A stretch of DNA of 23,364 nucleotides from Anaerolineae bacterium (lineage in GTDB: Bacteria; Chloroflexota; Anaerolineae; E26-bin7): contig JAOZOT010000016.1 of assembly GCA_029933115.1 (NCBI GenBank), positions 1-23,364 on the forward strand, given 5' to 3'. The first letter of the stretch is position 1, and every line of letters starts with the position of its first letter. The notes under the pieces were generated by a model that worked only from the letters and a program-made list of their open reading frames with translations, searched no databases and was not told the DNA's origin. Of this stretch, positions 13,599 to 21,262 are shown in pieces. The position numbers and the translations under genes were made by a program.

Positions 13599-15137
13599 CT
13601 ACTCCCACTCTATCGTCGCCGGTGGTTTGCTGCTGATGTCGTAGACTACCCGGTTGACGCCCGGCACCTCGTTGACGATGCGGTTGGAGATGCGGGCCAG
13701 GAGGTCGTAGGGCAGGCGAGCCCAGTCGGCGGTCATAAAGTCCTCGCTGGTCACAGCCCGCACAGCCACCACGCTCTGATAGGTCCGCCCGTCGCCCATC
13801 ACCCCCACGCTCTGCACCGGCAGGAGCACAGCAAAGACTTGGGCCGTCTCCCGGTAGAGGCCCGCCGCCCGCAGTTCCTCGATGACGATGGCATCGGCAG
13901 CTCGCAAAGTCTCCAACCGCTCCCAGGTCACCTCGCCCAACACCCGCACCGCCAGCCCAGGGCCGGGGAAGGGATGCCGCCACACGATCTCCTCCGGCAG
14001 TCCCAACTCCTCACCCACGGCCCGCACCTCGTCTTTGAACAGGTACCGCAGCGGCTCCAGCAACTCGAAGCGCATGTCGGCCGGCAGGCCGCCCACGTTG
14101 TGATGGGTCTTGATGCGGCGGGCCTCAGGCCGGCCTGCGCTCTCGATGAGATCAGGGTAGAGGGTGCCTTGCGCCAGGAAATCCACCCGACCCAGCCGCT
14201 CCGCCTCTCGCTCAAAGACGCGGATGAAAAGCTCGCCGATGCGCCGCCTTTTCTCCTCCGGGTCTGTAACTCCCTCCAGGGCCGTCAGGAAATCTTCGAC
14301 GGCGTTGACCGGCACCAGCTTCATCCCCCGCCGACGCTGAAAGGTCTCCACCACTTGTTGTGGTTCGCCCCGGCGCAGGAGGCCGGTGTCAACAAAGATA
14401 CAAGTCAGTTGCTCGCCTACGGCGCGGTGGACCAGGGTGGCCGTCACCGCCGAATCCACACCGCCGCTCAGGCCGCAGACGACCGATTTGTCGCCCACCC
14501 GCTCGCGGATACGGGCCACGCTTTCTTTGATAAAGGACGATGGTGTCCACGTCCCCTGGCAGCCACAGACGTTGAAAAGGAAATTGCGGATTATCTCCTT
14601 GCCCAGGGGAGTGTGGGCCACTTCGGGGTGGAATTGTAGGCCATAGCGTTTGCGGTTCTCATCGCCCATAGCAGCAATGGGGGAATTGGTGGTGAAGGCC
14701 AACATCGAGAAACCGGGGGGCAGCCTTTCGATGCGGTCGCCGTGGCTCATCCACACGGAGAGGGAGGAGGGGAGAGAGGAGAAGAGAGGAGAACTCGTGC
14801 CGGTGAGGGTGACCTCGGCCGGGCCGTACTCCCGTTTGCCGGCCGGAGCCACCCGACCTCCCAGGCAGTGGGCCAGCAGTTGCATACCGTAGCAGATGCC
14901 CAGGATGGGCAGGCCGCTTTCCAGCACGTAGGCGGGCAGTTGCGGTGCGCCTTCTTCGTAGACGCTGGCCGGGCCCCCGGAGAGGATAAAGCCCCGGGGG
15001 TTCAGGGCCATCACCTCTCCCGCCGGGGCATTATGGGGAAGCAACTCGCAGTAGACGTGCTGCTCCCGCACCCGGCGGGCAATGAGCTGGCTATATTGGG
15101 AACCAAAATCGAGAATGACGATGGTCTCATGGTCCAT
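13599..15137 (-). CDS. guaA: GMP synthase (glutamine-hydrolysing)
   Basis: Converts XMP, glutamine and ATP to GMP, the last step of guanine nucleotide synthesis. The 512-aa protein is full length. The class I glutaminase domain has Cys82 in GICYGMQ with His170 and Glu172 in FHPEV. The ATP-pyrophosphatase domain has SGGVDS (224-229). The dimerisation domain ends in KPPATIEWE, the normal terminus. The ATG is preceded by GGGGAG. A 37-nt polypurine tract (+ strand, about 14757-14793) encodes the Ser-rich loop SSPLFSSLPSSLS before VWMSHGD, a place where the family varies, with no clear change in length. The gene starts 30 nt after the stop of the AlbA_2-type gene. Confidence 0.97.
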   Translation of the reverse strand: MDHETIVILDFGSQYSQLIARRVREQHVYCELLPHNAPAGEVMALNPRGFILSGGPASVYEEGAPQLPAYVLESGLPILGICYGMQLLAHCLGGRVAPAGKREYGPAEVTLTGTSSPLFSSLPSSLSVWMSHGDRIERLPPGFSMLAFTTNSPIAAMGDENRKRYGLQFHPEVAHTPLGKEIIRNFLFNVCGCQGTWTPSSFIKESVARIRERVGDKSVVCGLSGGVDSAVTATLVHRAVGEQLTCIFVDTGLLRRGEPQQVVETFQRRRGMKLVPVNAVEDFLTALEGVTDPEEKRRRIGELFIRVFEREAERLGRVDFLAQGTLYPDLIESAGRPEARRIKTHHNVGGLPADMRFELLEPLRYLFKDEVRAVGEELGLPEEIVWRHPFPGPGLAVRVLGEVTWERLETLRAADAIVIEELRAAGLYRETAQVFAVLLPVQSVGVMGDGRTYQSVVAVRAVTSEDFMTADWARLPYDLLARISNRIVNEVPGVNRVVYDISSKPPATIEWE

Positions 15138-15167
15138 TCAAGCTCCCCGGGCTTTGCGGCGCAAGCC

Positions 15168-16550
15168 CTACTTGAAAATATAGTACGTTGCTCTTTTGTC
15201 CCCGATCTTCAGCAACAGGTTTTTGTCCACCAGGTCGGCCAGGTCACGGCGGATGGTCTCGGCGCTGACATCGGGGCATAGTTCCTGATACTCGCGGTTG
15301 GTGATGCGCCCCCGCTCGGCCAGGTAAGCCAGGGCCTTCTCCTGCCGCTCGTTCAGATGTAGGTGTCGCCAGCGGCGGGCGTCAATCTCATCGCTGATCA
15401 GGGTCTCGCCATGGCCATAGAGGGTCACCTGGAAACCGTTGGCCGTCTCCTGGAAGACAGGAGCCGGCAGGCCGTGGTCAAGCATCAACTGTATCATGCG
15501 GTCAATGCCGTAGCCCAGCCGTTCAATGAAACCCATGTCGGCCAGAATCTGCACGATGACCTCGTTGCGAGAGAATCGCTCGTCTACAATGTTGTCCAGG
15601 GTGACGTGGCCAGGCAGGCGGCCGGGGCTGTAGAATTCGATGCGGTCACTGAACATGAGGATGCGGATGCCCTCGCCCCGGATGCTGTAGTCACGATGGG
15701 CCACGGCGTTGACAATAGCTTCGCGCACGGCTTCGACTGGGTATTCCGTCCGCTCCTCACGCTCCAGCCTCACCAGGCGGACTCCTTTGCTCATGTTGCT
15801 GACCAGGAAGCTTTCCGCCCGGCGGATTTGTTCGGGCAAAGTGCCACGGATGTCCTCCCGCAGGAACTCGTCGCTCATCTCCCGCCCGGCGTAGCGCACC
15901 ACGATAATCTCACTGGAGCGGAAGAAGCGTTCTGGTTCCCGGCCAAAAAGGAGGAGGCCGGCGTTGGTGGGCCGATAGCGGGTGCCCTTTTTCGTCAGGC
16001 AGCCGCGTTTATATAGGGCCTCTTTAGCTGTCTGGCCGGGGACGCTTTCCAGGAGGACAAGATATTTCTCTACCTTCTCCCAGTCAATGTCTTCCAGAGT
16101 GGCGCCCGGAGTGGCCAGCGACTCGAAGCTGACCTCGCCGCGCTCCATCATCAGTTGCCGTACCTGACGGGAGGTCATGGGTGTGTCGTGGGGACCATCG
16201 CGCATCAGGTAGCGACCATTCAGGCTGTAGACGTGGGGCAGCCCTGGCGGGACGGTGATGACCAGGACTTTTACGCCGTCCAGATTGACCAGTTCGGGCA
16301 GGGGGATAATGAGGGGAGGATCGGCCAGAAGGGCTGCTTTCAGGGCCTTGTCTCGCGCTGCCTCAGGATCCTTGAGGCCCATTGGCTTGGCCGACCTGGC
16401 TCCCACACCCAGGAGGACGACGCCCCCGTTGCTGTTGGCCAGGGCGACGAGGGATTGAGCTAGTTTGGCCGGGGTTACACTCTCTGGTTTAAAGTCTGTC
16501 TCCTGGCTTTTGCCCCGCCGGTAAATAGCCCGCACTTCGTCTTCCGTCAA
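15168..16550 (-). CDS. AlbA_2 (Schlafen-like) / ATPase-fold / winged-helix regulator
   Basis: A 460-aa putative transcription regulator. The N-terminus (about 10-130) is an AlbA_2/Schlafen-type domain, with ETDFKPE and ALANSNGGVVLLGVG. The middle carries an HATPase_c_4-type segment (about 276-320) with EAVREAIVNAVAHRDYSI, and FYSPGRLP. The C-terminus is a winged helix (about 400-460) of DeoR-like appearance, with SAETIRRDLADL. This architecture is common in bacteria, often described as an ATP-binding transcriptional regulator, with unknown ligand. The start is a TTG with GAGGTG just upstream; I see no nearby ATG or GTG alternative that keeps the N-terminus. A palindromic repeat lies directly upstream. 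Confidence 0.88.
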   Translation of the reverse strand: MTEDEVRAIYRRGKSQETDFKPESVTPAKLAQSLVALANSNGGVVLLGVGARSAKPMGLKDPEAARDKALKAALLADPPLIIPLPELVNLDGVKVLVITVPPGLPHVYSLNGRYLMRDGPHDTPMTSRQVRQLMMERGEVSFESLATPGATLEDIDWEKVEKYLVLLESVPGQTAKEALYKRGCLTKKGTRYRPTNAGLLLFGREPERFFRSSEIIVVRYAGREMSDEFLREDIRGTLPEQIRRAESFLVSNMSKGVRLVRLEREERTEYPVEAVREAIVNAVAHRDYSIRGEGIRILMFSDRIEFYSPGRLPGHVTLDNIVDERFSRNEVIVQILADMGFIERLGYGIDRMIQLMLDHGLPAPVFQETANGFQVTLYGHGETLISDEIDARRWRHLHLNERQEKALAYLAERGRITNREYQELCPDVSAETIRRDLADLVDKNLLLKIGDKRATYYIFK

Positions 16551-16568
16551 GGCACCTCACCTCACACA

Positions 16569-16678
16569 AAGCCAGATTGAAATCTGTGGCTTGGGAGCGC
16601 TGGGCGGACGAAGCCAAGGTGTCCGCGTAGGCGGACAACCTGCACCGCAAGCGCTCCTTCAGGTGCGATTTCAATCGC
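16569..16678. repeat. Composite palindromic (REP-like) element
   Basis: The 217-nt gap between the zinc-ribbon gene and the AlbA_2 gene holds a 110-bp set of hairpins. These are AAGCCAGATT with AATCTGTGGCTT (16569-16592), an outer perfect 8-bp pair GGAGCGCT (16594-16601) and AGCGCTCC (16650-16657) around an inner GTCCGC/GCGGAC hairpin (16621-16636), and GCGATT-TC-AATCGC (16665-16678). Terminal mini-palindromes around a central palindrome recur at 21169-21251 and 23242-23353. The rest of the gap (16679-16767) shows no gene. Confidence 0.6.
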
Positions 16679-16767
16679 CAGCCAGGGGCTTTTCTCACCC
16701 CTCACCTGCCGCGAGGAAAAATCTACCTTCGTAAGCCAGTCTCCCCAGGCTTCGCTGCGCGAGCTAA

Positions 16768-17178
16768 CTAGACCGGCGAGAGCGCCAACGATATGCTCAC
16801 GAGGCCTTCGCTGAGCAGCACGTAGGCTGCTACAACCGTTATCAGGCAGCAGCAGCAAAGCAGGAGGAGCACTATGGCTGCGATGAGAGCCGTATTGCGG
16901 CCACCCTCTTCGCCTCTGGGGGGCGGCGCAGCAGGGTAGGTTGGTGGAGCAGAAGGGGGTTCGTAGGCCGGTGAGGGTGGCGCCTGGCTGACAATGGTCT
17001 CATCAGCAGGTGGGGGCGCTGTGGGCGGCATCCGGCTGACGAGAGTCTCATCCGAGGGGGGAGGGGCCGAAGGCGGCATTCGGCCGACGATGGTTTCCTC
17101 TACCCCCAGGTCTGCCCCGCAATTGGGGCAGAAGCGATCGGCGGATGAGATTGGGTTACCACAATGTGGGCAGTTCAT
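16768..17178 (-). CDS. Zinc-ribbon, Pro-rich, single-span membrane protein
   Basis: A 136-aa protein of three parts. A zinc ribbon with CPHCG (Cys3, Cys6) and CPNCG (Cys17, Cys20) comes first. A Pro/Ala-rich region follows, with three imperfect repeats of ETIVGRMPPSAPPP type (ETIV, ETLV, ETIV cores). It ends in one transmembrane helix with an unusual CCCC, close to the C-terminus. The topology suggests a cytoplasmic ribbon tethered to the membrane. No function is established; repeated threonines in an acidic context could be phosphorylation sites (inference). The frame is open to a TTG at 17235, but the ATG at 17178 has AAAGGAG 8 nt upstream and starts right at the ribbon, so it is preferred. 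It follows the lipoprotein gene by 57 nt. Confidence 0.75.
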   Translation of the reverse strand: MNCPHCGNPISSADRFCPNCGADLGVEETIVGRMPPSAPPPSDETLVSRMPPTAPPPADETIVSQAPPSPAYEPPSAPPTYPAAPPPRGEEGGRNTALIAAIVLLLLCCCCLITVVAAYVLLSEGLVSISLALSPV

Positions 17179-17235
17179 AGATGACGCTCCTTTCGCAGAT
17201 TTGTCGTCCAGTGTCGAGAAATTGGATGTAGCCAA

Positions 17236-18336
17236 TCAACCCGTGGGCGGTATCATACGGTGTAATTTCCAGCCAGGTTGCACCCCGCCCTCGTCAGCAG
17301 CTTCCCAGATCAATTCCCAGGTCACGTCACGGGGTGGATCCTCGCCTTCACTGGTCACGCTGGCCACAGTGACAGTGACCCGGACCGGTTCGTGCTTTTC
17401 CTCTTTTTCCCGGTCAGGGGTATAGATGATGCGCTTGACCAGAACTTTTTGGATTTGGTCGCCACTGGCTGCTGTCCCGAAGCTGTCGGTCCCCACTGCG
17501 TTCTTCAGCCCGCTGGCCTCGCTCAGGTAGGTTTGGGCTAGGGGATTATTTCGGCCCAGGGCCAGGTAGAAGGCCAGGACCACTTTTTCGGGATAGGGAG
17601 ATTGGACCACACCCTCAGGCACGCCAAAGGCAAATTCGACACTGGTTTCCACGGGTGGCCACAACTCTCTCCCTCCCGGCCGGAAGTAACTGCCATCCTT
17701 GACGTCATAGACGTTCTTGATGGACAACTGGCTGCGCTCTTCGGTGCGCTCTTTGACGGTGACTCTGGAACCTTCCAGCGTTATCCCCCCGCTGCCGTGG
17801 AAGAAACCCAGACACTCGTAACCTTGCTGTCCTTCGGTGGGGTTCTTCGACAGGTCGTTTTTATCTTTGTCATACCAGTGAAAGATGCTCAAGCTCACCG
17901 CCAGGCCCTCCTCAGCGAAACATTCCACCAGCAGTTCTGGGCCCTCGTTGGCCGGGATCAGGTCATCTGTCCTTGCCACGCAGTTCTGCTCACCGAGGTA
18001 GACCCTGTCGGGGGGGTGCAACTCATAAGGAAAGACCACGGGTGGATCGCCGTGATCGTCGTTGTAAACGGCTGCGCCGATGGGGCTGAATCTGCGTCCC
18101 GTGGCTCCTTCGACCAGGTCAAACTTGTAGAAGACGATCCATTCGTTCTTGCCGTCACCGTCGGCGTCGAGGAGTTGCACCTCCTGGGGACGCTTGCTTG
18201 GGGGCAGGATTTTGGTAAAGTCTAGCTTCTTGTCCGCCGGGCGAAACGCTTCCATCGGACCGCAGCCGGCCACTACCAGGCCGAGCATTACTCCCAGAAG
18301 AGGCAGCTTCCTCAAGGGTGACAGTGAGATTAACAT
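17236..18336 (-). CDS. Predicted lipoprotein, unknown function
   Basis: A 366-aa exported protein with a lipoprotein signal: basic LRK, a hydrophobic core, then LVVAGC with the lipid-modified Cys25. The mature part shows LLDADGDGKNEWIVFYKFDL, a calcium-binding-like acidic loop as in FG-GAP/VCBS-type beta repeats, but only once. The rest is mixed beta structure with a C-terminal part (VTVTVASVTSEGEDPPRDVTW) that reads like an NTF2- or DUF4878-like fold, which I cannot confirm. I recognise no named family. AGAGG lies 9 nt before the ATG. It is followed closely by the zinc-ribbon membrane protein, so the two may act together at the cell envelope. Confidence 0.75.
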   Translation of the reverse strand: MLISLSPLRKLPLLGVMLGLVVAGCGPMEAFRPADKKLDFTKILPPSKRPQEVQLLDADGDGKNEWIVFYKFDLVEGATGRRFSPIGAAVYNDDHGDPPVVFPYELHPPDRVYLGEQNCVARTDDLIPANEGPELLVECFAEEGLAVSLSIFHWYDKDKNDLSKNPTEGQQGYECLGFFHGSGGITLEGSRVTVKERTEERSQLSIKNVYDVKDGSYFRPGGRELWPPVETSVEFAFGVPEGVVQSPYPEKVVLAFYLALGRNNPLAQTYLSEASGLKNAVGTDSFGTAASGDQIQKVLVKRIIYTPDREKEEKHEPVRVTVTVASVTSEGEDPPRDVTWELIWEAADEGGVQPGWKLHRMIPPTG

Positions 18337-18361
18337 GGCATCCGACCTCTTTCCGACCTCA

Positions 18362-18419
18362 AGTAGATCGCACTTTCACGGCGCACTTGTAATCCGGCGG
18401 GGGCCGATTGTGATCTACT
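18362..18419. repeat. Inverted repeat between lon and lipoprotein gene
   Basis: AGTAGATCGCA (18362-18372) and TGTGATCTACT (18409-18419) form an 11-bp stem with one mismatch, around a GC-rich interior. It lies just after the lon stop codon and before the lipoprotein gene. There is no T-tract, so a classical terminator is not supported. It may be a repeat remnant or a 3'-end stabiliser. Confidence 0.4.
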
Positions 18420-18429
18420 GAACCTGTCC

Positions 18430-20856
18430 CTATCTCCTGCCCTCCGACCTCCGGCTTGATCTCTTGCTTGTGGAAGGTTCCTGGCTCAAAGCGATTGGCA
18501 GGACTTCTTCCATCCTCTCTACAAAGACAAATTTCAGATCCCGCTTGACTTTTTTGGGGATTTCGACCATGTCTTTCTCATTCTTTTTAGGTATCAGGAT
18601 GGTCTTTAGACCGGCCCGGTGGGCGGCCAGCACCTTCTCTTTGAACCCTCCGATGGGCAGCACCTTTCCGCGCAGGGTTATCTCACCGGTCATGCCCACT
18701 TCGTGGTGCACCGGTCGGCGGGCCAGGGCCGAGATGAGAGCTGTGGCGATGGTGACGCCGGCCGATGGACCATCTTTAGGGATGGCTCCTTCGGGCACAT
18801 GAACGTGTATGTCCAGCTTGTCGAATTCGTAGTTGGCGATGCCCAGTTCCTTGGCGTGGGAGCGGGCGTAACTGAGGGCAGCCTGGGCTGACTCTTGCAT
18901 CACTTCGCCCAGTTGGCCGGTCAAAATAAGCCCTCCTTTACCTTCCATCAACGTCACTTCCACGTTGAGAAGGTCGCCGCCGGCTTCGGTCCAGGCGATG
19001 CCCGTGGCTACTCCTATCTCATCCTCCTTTTCAGCCAGACCGAAGGTGAACTGAGGTGGCCCCAGGTATTTGACCAGCGATTGGACGGTGACATGGCGGG
19101 GGGCTTTTTTCCCCTCGGCTATTCGTCTGGCCACCTTGCGGCAGATGTTGGCAATCTCCCGTTCCAGGTTGCGCACCCCGGCTTCATAGGTGTATTCACG
19201 GATGATGTGACGAATGGCTTTTTCCGAGAAGCCGAGCCTCTCTGGGGTGAGGCCGTTCTCCTCCAGTTGCCTGGGGATGAGGAATTTTTTGGCGATGTGG
19301 ATTTTTTCCTCTTCGATATAGCCAGGGAAATAGATGACTTCCATGCGGTCGCGCAGGGCCGGTGGTACGGGGTCTAGAATGTTGGCCGTGGTGATGAACA
19401 TGACCTGAGACAGATCATAAGGCACGTCCAGGTAATGGTCAGAGAAGGCGTGGTTCTGCTCGGGGTCCAACACCTCCAGGAGTGCGGCCGAGGGGTCGCC
19501 TCGAAAGTCCATGCCCACTTTGTCAATCTCGTCTAGCATGAAGAGAGGGTTGATGGTCTTGGCCCGACGCATGGTCTGGATGATGCGTCCCGGCAGTGCA
19601 CCAATGTAGGTACGGCGGTGGCCTCTGATCTCTGCTTCGTCGCGGATGCCCCCCAGGCTGACGCGTACAAACTTTCTCCCCAGAGCCTCGGCAATGGACT
19701 TGCCCAGCGAGGTTTTACCGGTGCCCGGCGGCCCCACGAAGCACAGGATGGGGCTGCGCATCTTGTCAGCGGCTAGTTTCCGCACGGCGATGTATTCCAG
19801 GATGCGCTCCTTCGCTTTTGGAAGGCCGTAGTGCTTGGCATCCAAGATCTCGGCGGCGTGGGCGATGTCCATGTTGTCTTCAGTAGCCTGGGTCCAGGGT
19901 AGTTCAACCAGCCAGTCAATGTAGGTGCGGATGATGGGCGCCTCAGGGGCAATAGGAGGCATACCGGCCAATCTGTTGAGCTCTTTCTCGGCCTTCTCGC
20001 GCACCTCATCGGGCATCTCCGCGGCCGCGATTTTCTCCCGCAGTTCATTGATCTCCTGGGCTTGGCCATCCATCTCGCCCAGTTCACTCTGAATGACCTT
20101 CATCTGCTCTCGCAGGAAATACTCCCGCTGCGTTTTATCCACTTCCTCTTGCACTTTGCTCTGGATGCGGTTTTCCAGCTCCAGGACATCCAACTCCTGA
20201 GCAAGGAGGATGCTCAATCGCTGCAGGCGCAGCGTTGGATCAATGGTCTCCAGCATCTCCTGGCGTTTTTCCACATCCAGGTTGAGGATAGAAGTCACCA
20301 GGTCGGCCAGCCAGCCGGGCTCATCAATGTTCATGGCTGCGACGTAAGCGTCTTCGGGGAGGTTGCGATTCAACTGCACACATTTCTCGAAGAGAGCCAG
20401 GACAGCGCGCATCAGGGCCTCGGTGGGAAGGGACTTTTCAAGGGGCTCGTAAATGGGCTTTACTTCGACCTTGATGTAGGGGTCGGTTTGCACGAACTTG
20501 ATGATTCTGACGCGCTGCTTACCCTGGCCCAGGATGCTGATGGTGCCATCGGGCATACGCAACGTGCGTCCAATGACTACTTCGGTGCCAACAGTGTACA
20601 GGTCTTCGATAGTTGGGTCTTCGATATCAGGCTCTCTCTGAGCCACGACGATGATGGTGCTATCGTCGTCCGTAGCCGCCTCCACCGCTCTGATGGAGCG
20701 ATCTCGCCCCACAAAGAGGGGCGTCACCATGTGAGGGAAGACGACTGTGTCACGCACGGGCAGCAGGGGATACTCCAACCAATCCGTGCCTTCCATTACT
20801 CCATTGTCTATCTCGTCATCCGCGGGGTCTATCAGGATGTCTTCTTTTTCTGCCAT
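18430..20856 (-). CDS. lon: ATP-dependent Lon protease (LonA)
   Basis: A cytosolic AAA+ serine protease that degrades misfolded and regulatory proteins. Counting from the TTG at 20862, the protein has 810 aa. The N-terminal LON substrate domain spans about 30-225, followed by a coiled-coil region. The AAA+ module has Walker A GPPGTGKT (377-384) and Walker B LFMLDEID (440-447), and the C-terminal peptidase has Ser700 in KDGPSAGVT and Lys743 in GGFKEK, the catalytic dyad. Ser-rich, basic tail. Start choice is unclear: an ATG at 20856 and a TTG at 20862 share one GGAGGT, 6 nt from the TTG and 12 nt from the ATG. I report the ATG. The leader contains a strong hairpin at 20961-20994 and a promoter at 21088-21116. 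Confidence 0.97.
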   Translation of the reverse strand: MAEKEDILIDPADDEIDNGVMEGTDWLEYPLLPVRDTVVFPHMVTPLFVGRDRSIRAVEAATDDDSTIIVVAQREPDIEDPTIEDLYTVGTEVVIGRTLRMPDGTISILGQGKQRVRIIKFVQTDPYIKVEVKPIYEPLEKSLPTEALMRAVLALFEKCVQLNRNLPEDAYVAAMNIDEPGWLADLVTSILNLDVEKRQEMLETIDPTLRLQRLSILLAQELDVLELENRIQSKVQEEVDKTQREYFLREQMKVIQSELGEMDGQAQEINELREKIAAAEMPDEVREKAEKELNRLAGMPPIAPEAPIIRTYIDWLVELPWTQATEDNMDIAHAAEILDAKHYGLPKAKERILEYIAVRKLAADKMRSPILCFVGPPGTGKTSLGKSIAEALGRKFVRVSLGGIRDEAEIRGHRRTYIGALPGRIIQTMRRAKTINPLFMLDEIDKVGMDFRGDPSAALLEVLDPEQNHAFSDHYLDVPYDLSQVMFITTANILDPVPPALRDRMEVIYFPGYIEEEKIHIAKKFLIPRQLEENGLTPERLGFSEKAIRHIIREYTYEAGVRNLEREIANICRKVARRIAEGKKAPRHVTVQSLVKYLGPPQFTFGLAEKEDEIGVATGIAWTEAGGDLLNVEVTLMEGKGGLILTGQLGEVMQESAQAALSYARSHAKELGIANYEFDKLDIHVHVPEGAIPKDGPSAGVTIATALISALARRPVHHEVGMTGEITLRGKVLPIGGFKEKVLAAHRAGLKTILIPKKNEKDMVEIPKKVKRDLKFVFVERMEEVLPIALSQEPSTSKRSSRRSEGRR

Positions 20857-20960
20857 TGTCAATTATAACCTCCATCTGTTGAGGTTTGGTAAGTCCGCAC
20901 GTAAACGTGGGCAAGTGATCGGGTGAGGCATGTTCCCACACAGAAGAGGGAAAATAGGGT

Positions 20961-20994
20961 GTTTTTTGGGCGGCGGCTTCGCCGCCCAAAAAAC
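20961..20994. terminator. Terminator-like hairpin in the lon leader
   Basis: A perfect 15-bp stem, GTTTTTTGGGCGGCG (20961-20975) and CGCCGCCCAAAAAAC (20980-20994), with loop GCTT. A/T-tracts on both sides give it terminator form on either strand. It lies about 105 nt upstream of lon and about 270 nt after the DUF2723 gene, but downstream of the predicted lon promoter. It may end readthrough from DUF2723, attenuate lon, or both. The remainder of the 400-nt gap (20857-21262) holds the lon promoter, an AAAACGTTTT palindrome and a hairpin pair, and no gene. Confidence 0.75.
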
Positions 20995-21087
20995 CATAAA
21001 TTTTTCCTCTCCTGCGCCCTCGGAGTGGGGCAGCCTGCCCAACCACGATTGAGTGCAGAGCTACCTTGAGGTTTCATGTCCATCTAT

Positions 21088-21116
21088 AATATACCACATT
21101 TTCCCGATTTTTGAAA
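21088..21116 (-). promoter_or_regulatory. Predicted lon promoter
   Basis: On the - strand TTTCAA (21116-21111) and TATATT (21093-21088) are separated by 17 nt; the -10 is 5 of 6 and the -35 is moderate. The transcript would have a leader of about 220 nt that includes the 20961-20994 hairpin. No CIRCE or other heat-shock repeat was seen. Confidence 0.5.
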
Positions 21117-21139
21117 CTCTGACACGGTCACCTGGGGCG

Positions 21140-21149
21140 AAAACGTTTT
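21140..21149. promoter_or_regulatory. AAAACGTTTT palindrome upstream of lon
   Basis: A perfect 10-bp palindrome centred on CG, resembling LacI/CcpA-family operator cores. It lies 23 nt upstream of the predicted lon -35 box. No regulator gene of that family is in the window, so assignment is tentative. Confidence 0.25.
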
Positions 21150-21168
21150 GACAAATTGCTTTGGCTAA

Positions 21169-21251
21169 GGTCGGATTTGCAATCTGACCGGTTCGGCAGA
21201 CACGAACTGAAGCGAGTCGGCCGCTATGGGCCTGGATTGCAAATCCAGGCC
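21169..21251. repeat. Paired hairpin repeat (REP-like)
   Basis: Two hairpins in inverse orientation. GGTCGGATT-TGC-AATCTGACC (21169-21189) has one mismatch, and GGCCTGGATT-GCA-AATCCAGGCC (21229-21251) is perfect. A smaller GTTCG/CGAAC hairpin lies between them. The cores GGATTTGCAATC and its complement match each other. The pair lies directly after the DUF2723 stop codon and may stabilise its mRNA end. Confidence 0.6.
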
Positions 21252-21262
21252 GAGCGGGTAAA

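Noticed and set aside
18337..18429. Rho-independent terminator after lon
   Set aside because: An inverted repeat exists, but no T-tract follows it on the - strand.
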